The notes: generated by a model from the letters alone, not told the origin. Numbered from the stretch's first letter, positions 1-9,163 are shown. The stretch: 64,000 bases of DNA from Verrucomicrobiota bacterium (GCA_021325145.1 JAJPHR010000095.1:1-64000); one strand, 5' to 3'. Numbers and translations are program-made.

Positions 1-175
1 CCGATCTCGTTTCCCAAATCCAAGGTCGGCGGGACTCAATGACTTCCTCATATGGCAAGTTGGTGCCACAAGCCCATTCTTGCCAATATTTATCCAACTT
101 CACTTAGCGTTCCTCTACCATTTGAAAAAGGCGAAAGGAAAATTTTAGAAATTGAGGCAAAGCGGCACACTTATT

Positions 176-1051
176 TCACAACACGACTTCCGTGCCCACG
201 CCCTTGTCCGTGAAAATCTCCAGGAGGACTGAATGCTGCACCCGCCCATCAACCAGGGAAACCTTCTCCACACCGGCTTCGATGGCAGCGACCGCGCCGT
301 CCACCTTGGGAATCATTCCCTTGTCCACGATACCTGCTTTTTTCAAGCCCGCGACTTCGCTCGTGCGCAGTTGCGGGATGACCGTGGCGGGATCTTTAGG
401 ATCGCGCATCAAACCCGGCACATCGCTCATGAAGACCAGCCGTTTGGCTTTTAACGCCACGGCGGCCTGGGCTGCGCCGACGTCCGCGTTGCAGTTGTAA
501 ATCTTGCCGTCCTCTCCACGTGCCGTCGGACTGACGACCGGCGTGATGTCCTGCCGCAGGCATTCCATGAGCGGTGCGAGATTGACGCCGGTGACTTCCC
601 CGACATAACCGGCATCGAGTTTCTCCCCATTTGGCCCGGTCAGCCATAGCTTGCGGCACATAAAAATATCGGTGCCGGAAAATCCGCGCGCCCTGCCACC
701 AAATGATTCGATGGTCCGGACAATTTCCGGATTGATCTCGCGCGACAGCACTTGCTCCACCACTGCAGCCGTGGTCTCATCGGTCACGCGCATGCCCTGG
801 ATGAAACTGGCCTTGAGTCCCGCGGCGTCCATCGCGCGCGTAATGGCTTTGCCGCCGCCATGCACGACCACGGGTTTGATTCCGGCCGCTTCGAGAAAGA
901 CGACATCGCGCGCGACTCCGTTGCGCACCTCAGGATCGGACGAGTCCATGAAGCTGCCGCCGTATTTAACAACGAACGTCCGGCCACGGAACCGCTGCAT
1001 GTACGGCAGCGCCTCGAGCAACGTTGCGGCTTTGGCAATGAGATCTTGCAT
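176..1051 (-). CDS. argB: Acetylglutamate kinase
   Basis: Phosphorylates N-acetyl-L-glutamate with ATP, the second step of arginine biosynthesis, in the cytoplasm. The 291-residue product has the amino-acid-kinase fold landmarks: VVKYGGS near residues 27-33 (phosphate-binding Lys and Gly-Gly), VVVHGGGKAIT near residue 65, and a C-terminal DKGMIPKVDGAVAAIEAG segment typical of ArgB. The length matches the family. The ATG at 1051 was chosen because the frame upstream of it (to 1078) adds nine residues with no family character. No clear Shine-Dalgarno sequence is seen. No other arginine gene lies in the window, so it appears to stand alone. Confidence 0.95.
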   Translation of the reverse strand: MQDLIAKAATLLEALPYMQRFRGRTFVVKYGGSFMDSSDPEVRNGVARDVVFLEAAGIKPVVVHGGGKAITRAMDAAGLKASFIQGMRVTDETTAAVVEQVLSREINPEIVRTIESFGGRARGFSGTDIFMCRKLWLTGPNGEKLDAGYVGEVTGVNLAPLMECLRQDITPVVSPTARGEDGKIYNCNADVGAAQAAVALKAKRLVFMSDVPGLMRDPKDPATVIPQLRTSEVAGLKKAGIVDKGMIPKVDGAVAAIEAGVEKVSLVDGRVQHSVLLEIFTDKGVGTEVVL

Positions 1052-1288
1052 AATCGAATTCAGGCCGTGAGCCCACAAAACAACTAACGTGACGGAAAGG
1101 AAAGCTCAATGCCAATCCTCGAAGGCGACACCGCTTTCGCACACGCGAAATGTTCCTGATGTAGCAGCGCCTGCGTCCGTTCAAAAGCGCGGTCGCCGCT
1201 TCGCTCTGCCGGCGTACTTCGAGGTATTTCCGCGGCTTGTTGCGGCCCCGCTTGCTTTTCCCGGTAACTTGAAACACATTCCTCGGAC

Positions 1289-2083
1289 ATGGACTTGCAT
1301 CTAAAGAATAAAAGCGCTTTGGTCACGGGCTCAACCGCGGGAATTGGATTGGCCATTGCGACGGCCCTTGCCCGGGAGGGAGCCGATGTGATGGTCAATG
1401 GCCGTTCCGCGGCGCGCGTGGCGGCGGCCATTCAAAAAATCCGCGAGGAAGGCGCCACGGGTGAATTGCTCGCCAGTGTGGCGGACATTTCTACTGCCGA
1501 GGGTGCAGCTGCTCTCGCCCGTCAAATCCCCTCGGTGGACATTTTGGTTAACAATGTCGGCATATACGAGCCGAAATCGTTCGAGGAGATTACCGATGAT
1601 GATTGGCTTCACATTTTCGAAGTCAACGTGATGAGCGGCATTCGGCTCAGCCGCGCCTATCTTCCGGGAATGAAAGAGCGCAATTGGGGCCGGATCGTAT
1701 TCATCTCCAGCGAATCGGGCGTCAATATTCCCGTCGAGATGATTCATTACGGAATGACCAAGACCGCGCAGCTCGCGATTTCCCGCGGCCTGGCCGAGAC
1801 AACCGCCGGCACCGGCGTGACGGTTAATACAGTCATGCCCGGCCCGACGCGTTCGGAGGGCGTGGAACAATTTGTGGAGCAAATGGCCGCTGCTCGCAAA
1901 GCAAGTGCGGCGGAAGTGGAAGAGGAGTTTTTCAAAAGTGTTCGGCCCAGCTCGTTGCTGAAGCGTTTCGCCACGCCGGAGGAAGTCGCTGCGTTGGTGG
2001 CTTTCGTTTGCAGTCCGCTTTCCTCGGCCACGAATGGCGCTGCCTTGCGCGCCGACGGCGGCGTGGTGCGGTCGATTTACTGA
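1289..2083 (+). CDS. SDR family NAD(P)-dependent oxidoreductase
   Basis: A 264-residue short-chain dehydrogenase/reductase with a Rossmann fold. The cofactor motif TGSTAGIG lies at residues 13-20, NNVG at 88-91, the catalytic Ser around 140-141, and YGMTK gives Tyr154 and Lys158. The length is that of a classical SDR. The C-terminus, with ATNGAALRADGG, follows the usual family pattern. The substrate cannot be read from sequence. It is followed by an aldo/keto reductase and a quinone oxidoreductase on the same strand, so this is a small redox gene group, although the roughly 100-base gap after it holds a repeat fragment. Confidence 0.9.
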   Translation: MDLHLKNKSALVTGSTAGIGLAIATALAREGADVMVNGRSAARVAAAIQKIREEGATGELLASVADISTAEGAAALARQIPSVDILVNNVGIYEPKSFEEITDDDWLHIFEVNVMSGIRLSRAYLPGMKERNWGRIVFISSESGVNIPVEMIHYGMTKTAQLAISRGLAETTAGTGVTVNTVMPGPTRSEGVEQFVEQMAAARKASAAEVEEEFFKSVRPSSLLKRFATPEEVAALVAFVCSPLSSATNGAALRADGGVVRSIY

Positions 2084-2108
2084 AGCCTGCGAACCAGCAT
2101 TTGGAGCA

Positions 2109-2161
2109 TAAGAACCTATCGGGGCAGGGCAGGGGGGTTCTCTGCCCGGCATCGGCGCGGC
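2109..2161. repeat. Dispersed repeat family A, truncated copy
   Basis: Begins TAAGAACCTATC and continues through a GC-rich stretch to the ttctctgcccggcatcggcgcg segment. It matches one half of the longer copies at 25946-26033 and at 30587-30671 (reverse complement). The distal half, with the GCGCACGGAGTGACGCGCCC motif, is missing here. It sits between the SDR stop and the aldo/keto reductase start. Confidence 0.6.
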
Positions 2162-2187
2162 GAATTGGAAATACAGGAACCAACAAC

Positions 2188-3177
2188 ATGGAACAACGCA
2201 GACTTGGCCGGCAAGGACCTCGGGTCTCGGCAATCGGGCTGGGATGCATGGGCATGTCCGACTTCTACAGTGGCCGCGACGACGCGGAGTCGGTGGCGAC
2301 CATCAACCGCGCGCTTGAATTGGGAATCAACTTTCTCGACACCGCCGACATTTACGGCCCGTTCACCAACGAGGAATTGGTCGGCAAGGCGATTAACAAT
2401 CGCCGCAGCCAGATCATTCTCGCGACGAAATTTGGCATCGTGCGGTCCGCAACTGATCCCACCAAGCGCGGCGTCAACGGCGAACCGCAGTACGTGAAAG
2501 CCGCCTGCGAAGCCAGCCTGCGCCGGCTCAACACCGACGTTATCGACCTCTACTATCAGCATCGTGTCGATCCGCGGACGCCCATCGAAGAAACCGTTGG
2601 CGCGATGGCTGAACTGGTGAAGGCGGGCAAGGTGCGTTTCCTGGGCCTTTCCGAAGCCGGCGCGCAGACGATTCGCCGCGCTCACGCGGTGCATCCGATC
2701 ACCGCGTTGCAATCGGAATATTCGCTCTGGACCCGTGATCCGGAGGACGAGGTTCTGGCGGTCTGCCGCGAGTTGGGTATCGGATTTGTTGCCTATAGTC
2801 CGCTGGGGCGGGGTTTTCTTACCGGACGGTTTAAGAAATTCGAGGACTTGGCCCCGGATGATTCCCGCCGCAACGGGCCGCGCTTCCAAGGAGACAATTT
2901 TGAGCGCAATCTGGACCTCGTGCGGCGGATTGGCGAGATCGCGGCCGGAAAACATTGCACTCCCGCGCAACTGGCGCTGGCGTGGGTGTTGTCGTGCGGC
3001 GAGGACGTTGTGCCCATCCCGGGCACCAAGCAACGCAAGTACCTGGAAGAAAATGTCGGCGCGGTCGAGTTGACGCTGACGAAGTCGGATCTGGCGCGGA
3101 TCGAAGAAGCCGCTCCACGCGGCGTTGCGGCCGGATTGCGCTATCCGGAGCAGATGATGGCCGCGTTGAATCGTTGA
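2188..3177 (+). CDS. Aldo/keto reductase
   Basis: A 329-residue NADPH-dependent aldo/keto reductase of the AKR13/YakC-like group (TIM barrel). The start MEQRRLGRQGPRVSAIGLG is typical of the family, so the ATG at 2188 was chosen over in-frame codons further upstream, which fall in repeat DNA. The catalytic tetrad is visible as Asp51 and Tyr56 in FLDTADIYG, Lys81 in LATKFG and His125 in YYQHRVD. The VPIPGTK signature near the C-terminus binds the cofactor phosphate. Substrate unknown; a general aldehyde or ketone reductase is likely. Confidence 0.93.
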   Translation: MEQRRLGRQGPRVSAIGLGCMGMSDFYSGRDDAESVATINRALELGINFLDTADIYGPFTNEELVGKAINNRRSQIILATKFGIVRSATDPTKRGVNGEPQYVKAACEASLRRLNTDVIDLYYQHRVDPRTPIEETVGAMAELVKAGKVRFLGLSEAGAQTIRRAHAVHPITALQSEYSLWTRDPEDEVLAVCRELGIGFVAYSPLGRGFLTGRFKKFEDLAPDDSRRNGPRFQGDNFERNLDLVRRIGEIAAGKHCTPAQLALAWVLSCGEDVVPIPGTKQRKYLEENVGAVELTLTKSDLARIEEAAPRGVAAGLRYPEQMMAALNR

Positions 3178-3198
3178 ACGTCGGCGACAGTTCAATTT

Positions 3199-4161
3199 AT
3201 GAAAGCAATTCGTGTGCACCAATTCGGCGGGCCGGAAGTTTTGAAATTGGAAGAAGTCCAGAAGCCGCAGGCTGGTCCGGGGCAGGTGCTCGTGCGCGTG
3301 CACGCCGCCGGAGTCAACCCCGTGGACACTTACATTCGCGCCGGCGCTTATGCCGCCAAGCCCGCCTTGCCTTACACGCCCGGCAAGGATGGCGCTGGCG
3401 CGGTCGAAACTGTGGGCGAGGGGGTGACCAGCGTAAAACCAGGTGACCGCGTGTACGTCGGTGACTGCCTCACCGGCACTTGCGCGGAATACACCTTGTG
3501 TTTGCCCACCCAGGTGCATCCGCTTCCTGAAAAAATCAACTTCGCCCAGGGGGCTGCCGTGAACATTCCCTACGCCACTGCCTATCGCGCCCTCTTCCAG
3601 CGCGCTCGCGTGTTGCCAGGCGAGACCGTGCTTGTGCATGGCGCGACAGGTGGAGTCGGGATTGCTTCGGTGCAACTGGCTCGTGCGGCGGGATTGACTA
3701 TCATCGGCACCGGTGGAACGGACAAAGGGCGAAAGCTGGTGGCAGACCAAGGCGCGCACCATGTGCTCGACCACCGAGCGCCGGACTACCTCAAGCAAAT
3801 TCTGGATCTTACCGGCGGGCGCGGTGTTGACGTCATTCTCGAAATGTTGTCGAACGTGAACCTGGGCAAGGACCTCACCATCCTGGCCAGGAACGGGCGT
3901 ATCGCCGTCATCGGCAGCCGTGGTTCCGTTGAGATCAACCCGCGCGATGCCATGAGCCGCGACGCCGCCATCCTCGGCGTGATGCTCAACAATGCCTCCG
4001 AAAAAGACCTTGCCAGCATCCACGCCGCGCTCGGAGCGGGATTGGCGAACGGCACCTTGCGCCCTATTGTGGGCTGCGAATTGCCGCTCGCCGAAGCCGC
4101 ACGAGCCCATGAAGCTGTCATGGAATCGGGCGCGTACGGGAAGATTGTTCTGATACCTTGA
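3199..4161 (+). CDS. Zinc-independent NADPH:quinone oxidoreductase (MDR superfamily)
   Basis: A 320-residue medium-chain reductase of the zeta-crystallin/QOR type. The N-terminus MKAIRVHQFGGPEVLKLEE and the GroES-like domain (residues 1-125) lead into the Rossmann domain with VLVHGATGGVGIASVQLA around residue 150. The zinc-binding cysteines of true alcohol dehydrogenases are absent. It begins 21 bases after the aldo/keto reductase, so the two are probably co-transcribed. It likely reduces quinones or alpha,beta-unsaturated carbonyls. Confidence 0.92.
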   Translation: MKAIRVHQFGGPEVLKLEEVQKPQAGPGQVLVRVHAAGVNPVDTYIRAGAYAAKPALPYTPGKDGAGAVETVGEGVTSVKPGDRVYVGDCLTGTCAEYTLCLPTQVHPLPEKINFAQGAAVNIPYATAYRALFQRARVLPGETVLVHGATGGVGIASVQLARAAGLTIIGTGGTDKGRKLVADQGAHHVLDHRAPDYLKQILDLTGGRGVDVILEMLSNVNLGKDLTILARNGRIAVIGSRGSVEINPRDAMSRDAAILGVMLNNASEKDLASIHAALGAGLANGTLRPIVGCELPLAEAARAHEAVMESGAYGKIVLIP

Positions 4162-4195
4162 CTAAGCAATCGCGTCTCCCGACCGGACCGCGAAC

Positions 4196-4591
4196 TCAAC
4201 CTTTGCCAAAAATCTTCGTGAGCGCGTCCTGCAATTGTTGCAAAGAAAAAGGTTTGCCCATGAGAAAATCGACCTTTGCGAGCCGTTCCTTGTCGCCTTG
4301 AATCGATTCTGCATAAGCGGTGACGAGGATGATCGGCTGCGTCGGGGCACGCTCCTTGATTGCGCGCGCCAGCCCGAATCCGTCCATTTTGGGCAGGGAA
4401 AGGTCGGTGATGACAAGATCGTATTTGCCCGGCTCGAATACGGCCAGCGCGCTTTCGGCGGCGTCCGCAATCTCCACATTATGCCCGTGGAACGCGAGCA
4501 CCATGCGGATCGTATCCGCGACGGCAGGCTCATCATCCACCACCAGAATACGCTTGGGTGTAATCGTTTCGGAGACTGATGGTCCTGCCAT
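4196..4591 (-). CDS. Stand-alone response regulator (receiver domain only)
   Basis: A 131-residue CheY-like protein. The acidic pocket is DD at residues 19-20 (ILVVDDEP), the phospho-acceptor is Asp63 in VITDLSLPKMDG, the switch Thr lies in LVTAYAE, and the conserved Lys is in LMGKPFS. There is no output domain, so it must act by protein contact or as a phosphorelay intermediate. No kinase is adjacent; the only kinase in the window is the hybrid at 41.5-43.7 kb. It is convergent with the quinone oxidoreductase upstream. Confidence 0.92.
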   Translation of the reverse strand: MAGPSVSETITPKRILVVDDEPAVADTIRMVLAFHGHNVEIADAAESALAVFEPGKYDLVITDLSLPKMDGFGLARAIKERAPTQPIILVTAYAESIQGDKERLAKVDFLMGKPFSLQQLQDALTKIFGKG

Positions 4592-4747
4592 ATCTGGAAA
4601 AGCCGGCTAAACTGACGCTGCTTTTCTGGCATGGAGTTCAACGGGTTGCAACATTAATTCCATATTGTTTGGCATGAGGGCAAGCCTTCCAAATTCGCCC
4701 TTCCTTTCCGCTTGTGATCGGGCCATTTTGGATTTTGAATCGAGCCG

Positions 4748-5263
4748 ATGAAGCCGCTTCAGCCACCTGATTCGCATTACCTGCGGGCCGCGCAGGGCTG
4801 GCTTGAACTGGGCGACCATCGCGAAGCAGCCGCGGAGCTCGAGCGAATTTCGACGCGCTGCCGCAATCGTCCCGAGGTCCTCGAAGTGCGCTGGGCCATC
4901 AGCGCGGCAACGAAGGATTGGACTGCTTGCATCGACACCGCCGCCGCGCTCGTGAAGCTGGCTCCGCAGTCCCCGGCTGGATGGATTCATCGGTCCTTTG
5001 CGCTTCATGAATTGAAACGGACCAAGGAAGCAGCCGAACTGCTGCTTCCCGCCGTCAAGTTGTTCCCGGACAACTGGCTGGTGCGCTACAACCTGGCGTG
5101 CTATGCCTGCCAGATGGGCGAACACGCCCAAGCCTGGGATTGGCTCCAAAACGCCTTTGAACTCGGCGACGAGCACCAAATCCGATTGATGGCGCTTGAG
5201 GATGGTGATTTAAAGCCGCTGCGCAAACGGATCGCCGCCACGGAGCATCGCCGCAAGGGCTAG
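4748..5263 (+). CDS. TPR-repeat protein
   Basis: A 171-residue cytoplasmic protein without a signal peptide or membrane segment. It consists mostly of degenerate tetratricopeptide repeats: YLRAAQGWLELGDHREAAAE near residue 11 and AGWIHRSFALHELKRTKEAA near 77, followed by NWLVRYNLACYACQMGEHAQA near 107. Such helical scaffolds mediate protein contacts. A GNAT acetyltransferase follows after 51 bases on the same strand, but no functional link can be claimed. Confidence 0.85.
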   Translation: MKPLQPPDSHYLRAAQGWLELGDHREAAAELERISTRCRNRPEVLEVRWAISAATKDWTACIDTAAALVKLAPQSPAGWIHRSFALHELKRTKEAAELLLPAVKLFPDNWLVRYNLACYACQMGEHAQAWDWLQNAFELGDEHQIRLMALEDGDLKPLRKRIAATEHRRKG

Positions 5264-5314
5264 CCGCCTGGGCTTTTCTCCCGCGCGGCGAACTTATTCG
5301 AGCATCCCGAGCCA

Positions 5315-5785
5315 ATGAGAATCTCCCAAGCCATTTCGCCGGCGGAACTTGAAACCGCCCGCGCGCTGTTCAGTGAATATGCGGCCGACTCGCGCCTCGA
5401 CCTGTGCTTTCAAGGCTTCCCGGCCGAACTGACCGGCCTCCCGGGCTTATACGCGCCGCCGCGCGGCCGGCTGCTGCTTGCCTGGACCGGGACCGAAGCT
5501 GCGGGCTGTGCCGCCTTGCGCCCGCTTGCCGGAAACGGGTGTGAAATGAAGCGTCTTTACGTCCGGCCCGGCTTCCGCCGCCAGGGCATGGCCCGGCGTC
5601 TGGCGGAAACGATCCTCGCCGAAGCCAGGAGCATCGGCTACACGACCATGAAGTTGGACACGCTGGCTACGATGCTCCCCGCCATCCAGCTTTACGAAAG
5701 CCTGGGCTTCGTCCGTTGCGCCGCCTATTACGAAACCCCGCTGGCAGAAACCGTTTTCATGGAATGCCGGCTCGATGGCACCTGA
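5315..5785 (+). CDS. GNAT family N-acetyltransferase
   Basis: A 156-residue acetyltransferase. The acetyl-CoA pyrophosphate-binding motif A is visible as MKRLYVRPGFRRQGMARRL (residues about 79-97), followed by the beta5-alpha4 segment YTTMKLDTLATMLPAIQLYESLGF typical of GNAT enzymes. The beginning, RISQAISPAELETARALFSEY, is the usual first strand and helix. Acceptor substrate unknown; it could act on an amino acid, a small amine or a protein N-terminus. Confidence 0.9.
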   Translation: MRISQAISPAELETARALFSEYAADSRLDLCFQGFPAELTGLPGLYAPPRGRLLLAWTGTEAAGCAALRPLAGNGCEMKRLYVRPGFRRQGMARRLAETILAEARSIGYTTMKLDTLATMLPAIQLYESLGFVRCAAYYETPLAETVFMECRLDGT

Positions 5786-5852
5786 GTCCGATTCGTGATT
5801 TAATGATCTTCCCAGTGCAGGGGCAAATGGCGCATCCCCCTTCACCAGCGTT

Positions 5853-6563
5853 TCACTTCGCCGGCTCCGTGGCAGCCGCGGCCGCGTTTTCCTGCGACAA
5901 TATGTGCCTGTCATAGCGGACTTCGAAAATACCCGCCCAGGCGCTCCATTCGTTGTCGTCAACTCCCTCCTTCTTCTCCTTGATATCTTTCCGCAGCCCG
6001 CGATTCAGGTCCCACCCGACGAAGACAAAGGAAAGATCAGGATTGGGCCAAAGATCCCACCCATGCACCACACTAGGCAGCGTCACGGAAAGCATTCCCC
6101 TATGCTCGAAAGTCTCGCGGCCAACCGGCACGACGCACTCGATCGCTTCTCCATGCCGATACGCCGTCACGCGCAGCAGCTCGCCCGGCTTGTAGTGGTC
6201 GATGATCCGTCGAAATTTTTGCAGACTGGTTACCGGCTGGCCGTTGAGCGCCACGATCAAATCGTCCTTTTGCAATCCAGCCAGCCGGGCGGGCGTGTTC
6301 GTACCCAAGTGCTTGATGAAGATGCCGGTCTTTTGGGTTTGGCTGACCGGCGTGGGAAAATCCTTGTCATAGAAAATCTCGTTGTTCGGAAACCATTTGT
6401 GCGGAAACGTGCGCGCAGTGGCGACCTGGTATTCACCGCCAATCCATCCGCGTTCATGACGCGGTTTCTCCTTCGTTTTGTCTTTCTCCGCCGCCTGACT
6501 CGCGAAGGAGCCAAGGAAGACCACCAGAAAAATGACGGCCATTATTCCGCCGCTGGATGGCAT
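5853..6563 (-). CDS. Secreted PDZ-domain protein
   Basis: About 236 residues. The ATG at 6563 gives MPSSGGIMAVIFLVVFLGSF, a good signal peptide ending near ASQAA; in-frame codons further upstream (to 6737) would put 58 hydrophilic residues in front of it. A PDZ domain lies around residues 95-165, with GTNTPARLAGLQKDDLIVAL as its carboxylate-binding and beta-strand region. No protease domain is attached, so this is not a DegP/HtrA protease. A peptide-binding periplasmic accessory role is the limit of what can be inferred. Confidence 0.8.
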   Translation of the reverse strand: MPSSGGIMAVIFLVVFLGSFASQAAEKDKTKEKPRHERGWIGGEYQVATARTFPHKWFPNNEIFYDKDFPTPVSQTQKTGIFIKHLGTNTPARLAGLQKDDLIVALNGQPVTSLQKFRRIIDHYKPGELLRVTAYRHGEAIECVVPVGRETFEHRGMLSVTLPSVVHGWDLWPNPDLSFVFVGWDLNRGLRKDIKEKKEGVDDNEWSAWAGIFEVRYDRHILSQENAAAAATEPAK

Positions 6564-6989
6564 AGCTAACCTGCCTGTGCTGGTCAGCGACCCGCCGACC
6601 GAAACGGAGTGCGCCGGACTGATGGCTGGACGTGACCTGTTTGCCTGGCGCAGCCTCCGATCTTCCGTCTGCGGTGTGTGAATTGTCCGAACACTTCGGC
6701 TGCGGCAAAACCGCGTAATCATAATGGTCATTTTCATAATGGGCTTTGTTGTTTTTGTTTATGGCAGGTTCTGGAAGGAAAAGTGTAGTCGCTGGCAGGG
6801 CGGGCACTCCGTGCGCGCCGCCGATTGAAATAAGCACTCCGACCCTGCTGATCCGTGGCGCACGGAGTGACGCGCCCTGCCTGCCACCTACTCGATGGAG
6901 GACTGCATACCAAATTAAAACGCCGTAGCATCAAACTGTGATGTATCATGAGCGATTTCATGCATCTCTTGGTTCAGGACATAACGGAA
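6564..6989. other. Gene-free interval with a dispersed repeat
   Basis: 426 bases between the PDZ gene start and the 3' end of the next minus-strand gene. The main content is the family A repeat at 6792-6887. Open frames here have no family character. No tRNA or convincing terminator was seen. Confidence 0.6.
6792..6887. repeat. Dispersed repeat family A, inverted-repeat copy
   Basis: Starts GGCAGGGCGGGCACTCCGTG and ends with the near-complement GCACGGAGTGACGCGCCCTG plus CCTGCC. The two arms are separated by an A/T-richer loop (about 6822-6855). The CACTCCGTGCGC and GGCAGGGCG segments recur at 25.9, 30.6, 39.5, 49.6 and 50.9 kb. Confidence 0.7.
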
Positions 6990-8597
6990 TTACTCCACAG
7001 TCAACCCCACCAGGAATGGCGCGGCTCTGGTCCCGGTCGAAACGTAATCAACCGACGCAATTTCAAGTTCAGGCCGCGGGTTGGCGAAGGTGCTCTTATA
7101 AAGCCGCAACGAATATGCGGGCCGTGTCCTCCGCAGATCGGGATTGCTCCCGAGCCACGCCAATTCCGTGCCCGGAGCGGTGGTGCGGATCTCCTCCGCG
7201 CGGGCATTGCTCGTGTAGGCCGGCCCGTGCCAATCAAGAACGTGCTCCCCGGTGCGAATGGGAATCTCCTCCCGCGAACCATCGACATAGTGCAACACGA
7301 GCGCGGCAATCTTTACTCCCATTGCGCCGTCCTCCTCCTGTGGAACACAGCTTGCGCCATGCAACAAGTGCAGTCGCGCGCATTTTCGCAAAATGCTGAT
7401 GCCACGAGCATGGATCGGATATTTTTTCTCCTCATCCAACCAGCCGCGCCCCAGGAGTTGAACCCGGCCCTTCACCTCGAACGGAATGCCGCCATAGATG
7501 TGAAGTCCGGGCGGCAGTTCGGCGAGGTTGTCGTCGATTTTATTTTTTGGTTGGATCGAATCAGCCAGATTCGCATTGACGAATTTTGCCAGGTCGATCG
7601 TCGTTGCGTTCGTCGTTTCACAAACGGACTGGCGTGCCTGAACGCGTTGGCTGGCGGCGGCGAGTTCCTCGGGCCAGGTTTTCGATTTGAGCAACGTGTT
7701 GCTCGCTTCATTCTCGCGCACGCCCCAAATCGAAAGGCCCACAATTGCCGCAAAGAGGGCGCTCGCAAGAATGCTCGACGGAGTTATCCACTTCATCTTG
7801 GGCAAGGTCATGGCCCGTTCGAGTTGAAAAGCGGACAACGCGCCCGATGGACCACGCGTGGCCGGGTAAAAAGCCAGCCGCTTTTGTGCCCGCCAATGAA
7901 TCAGCCAAATCGCGGCGAAGACCAGCCATGGAACCGTCGCCGGCAGCCACTCCGGCAAATTGCTGTAGCCAAAACTCACCAGGCGCGGCCGGACCACGAA
8001 ATCGCTGAACAAGCCGTTTAATGACGCCACACCGCAAGTTGCGAACGACCATTTCAGCCCCGAAGCCGAACGCCGAGCCAGCCAGCAAAACAGCACTGCC
8101 AAAAGACCGGCAGCCCCGCAATTCACGGATACATTCGTCATGCTGAACAACGTCTTGAAACTGTCCGGCTCGAGAGTCGTGGCCTCAGACATATCCGAAA
8201 AGGTGATGCGAGTGCCGGGAAGAAAATTTGAGAGCCAGAAGCCGCCGCACAACACGAGCAGGCACAAAAATGCCAAAGGCATCACACATAGATTGGGCAG
8301 CAGGCAAAGTCCGATGATCGGATGCCGTCCCCACCAGGAGGATTGGCGGAACACGAACGCCAGGTGTTCCGCCAAACCAACCGGTTCCCCGAGCAGTTCC
8401 GTCGCGCGCGCTTCCGCGGCGGCTTCGGACATTCCTTCCTCCAAGGCGGCCTGTTTCAGGTCGTCGAAATGATCGGCCAACTCGCGGACGTTGCGCCGCA
8501 CGCAACCTCGCGGACACCCCAGCCGCACCAGACGGCGTTCCACTTCCAGGACGGCCCCGGAACGCGACGGTTCGAACTGCGGCTCCGCCCTACGCAT
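6990..8597 (-). CDS. Permease-prefix-type membrane protein with C-terminal beta-rich domain
   Basis: A 535-residue protein. Residues 1-80 form a charged helical domain (VERRLVRLGCPRGCVRRNVR, then helices) resembling the HAAS/permease-prefix domain that accompanies PadR regulators. Membrane segments follow around residues 100-125, 155-175, 205-225 and 262-282. The last 230 residues are soluble and beta-rich, with GGIPFEVKGRVQL, HYVDGSREEIPI, LRLYKSTFANPRPE and APFLVGLT, a pattern I associate with verrucomicrobial membrane proteins. The ATG at 8597 overlaps the PadR stop by 8 bases, implying translational coupling. Substrate or role unknown. Confidence 0.8.
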   Translation of the reverse strand: MRRAEPQFEPSRSGAVLEVERRLVRLGCPRGCVRRNVRELADHFDDLKQAALEEGMSEAAAEARATELLGEPVGLAEHLAFVFRQSSWWGRHPIIGLCLLPNLCVMPLAFLCLLVLCGGFWLSNFLPGTRITFSDMSEATTLEPDSFKTLFSMTNVSVNCGAAGLLAVLFCWLARRSASGLKWSFATCGVASLNGLFSDFVVRPRLVSFGYSNLPEWLPATVPWLVFAAIWLIHWRAQKRLAFYPATRGPSGALSAFQLERAMTLPKMKWITPSSILASALFAAIVGLSIWGVRENEASNTLLKSKTWPEELAAASQRVQARQSVCETTNATTIDLAKFVNANLADSIQPKNKIDDNLAELPPGLHIYGGIPFEVKGRVQLLGRGWLDEEKKYPIHARGISILRKCARLHLLHGASCVPQEEDGAMGVKIAALVLHYVDGSREEIPIRTGEHVLDWHGPAYTSNARAEEIRTTAPGTELAWLGSNPDLRRTRPAYSLRLYKSTFANPRPELEIASVDYVSTGTRAAPFLVGLTVE

Positions 8598-8928
8598 GCT
8601 GGCCTCCCAACAAAAGCGCGATGCCCCCGGCCACCCGATTCCACTCGGCTGATAATTCGTCGAGCCGTTTCCCTCCGCGCGGAGTGATCTGGTAATAATT
8701 TCGGCTGCGGCCTTCGACTTCCTTGCGCCGGCTCGCAACCATTTTTTCAGATTCCAAATAATGCAGGTAGGGATAGATGCACCCTTCGCCAAACGAAAAG
8801 GCCTCGCGTGTCTCCACCTGGATCGCCCTGACGATCTCGTAACCGTACATCTCGCGGCGGGAGAGAAGCTTGAGCACGAGCAGTTCCGGCACTCCGTTCA
8901 AAAAGCTGGGATTTGTTTTCTTAAGCAT
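8590..8928 (-). CDS. PadR family transcriptional regulator
   Basis: A 112-residue winged-helix regulator: FLNGVPELLVLKLLSRREMYGYEIV is the N-terminal helix-turn-helix region, GEGCIYPYLHYLESEKMV the recognition helix area, and GRSRNYYQITPRG the wing. The ATG at 8928 was chosen because MLKKTNPSFLNG fits the family and lies just downstream of a promoter-like sequence. PadR proteins with a permease-prefix partner usually repress their own operon, and the 8-base overlap with the membrane gene supports that reading. Confidence 0.92.
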   Translation of the reverse strand: MLKKTNPSFLNGVPELLVLKLLSRREMYGYEIVRAIQVETREAFSFGEGCIYPYLHYLESEKMVASRRKEVEGRSRNYYQITPRGGKRLDELSAEWNRVAGGIALLLGGQHA

Positions 8929-8937
8929 CCGCCCAAG

Positions 8938-8967
8938 CTGATACCTTATGCTGTGAGGTAGTGTCAA
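8938..8967 (-). promoter_or_regulatory. Candidate promoter of the padR-membrane protein operon
   Basis: On the minus strand TTGACA (8967-8962) is followed after 17-18 bases by GTATCA/TATCAG (8944-8938). The -35 is a perfect sigma-70 match and the -10 is weak. The start point would fall within about ten bases of the padR ATG at 8928, leaving almost no leader. No PadR operator palindrome of the ATGT-N8-ACAT type was recognised. Confidence 0.4.
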
Positions 8968-9163
8968 CTGTTTTTTGCATGGGCCCTTTTCGCATGATCC
9001 CCGGAAAAAACCGCCAATCGCGGAACTTTGTGAGCACCCGCCGCCAGAGCGGCCGCCATCAACACCGCGGAAATGACAAACCGTCCTTTCCCCATGCCCA
9101 GGTTATCGGCTATTCACGTTCCTTGGACAGCACTTCCGCGCTTTTGTTCCGCCAATAATTCGG

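Noticed and set aside
1..175. tRNA or other RNA gene at the window start
   Set aside because: No cloverleaf or T-loop motif was found; the sequence is A/T-richer and looks like plain intergenic DNA.
2116..4110. 664-codon open frame on the minus strand
   Set aside because: It is antisense to the aldo/keto reductase and quinone oxidoreductase genes, which have complete family motifs; its composition (His, Arg, Gly-rich) is typical of a shadow frame in GC-rich DNA.
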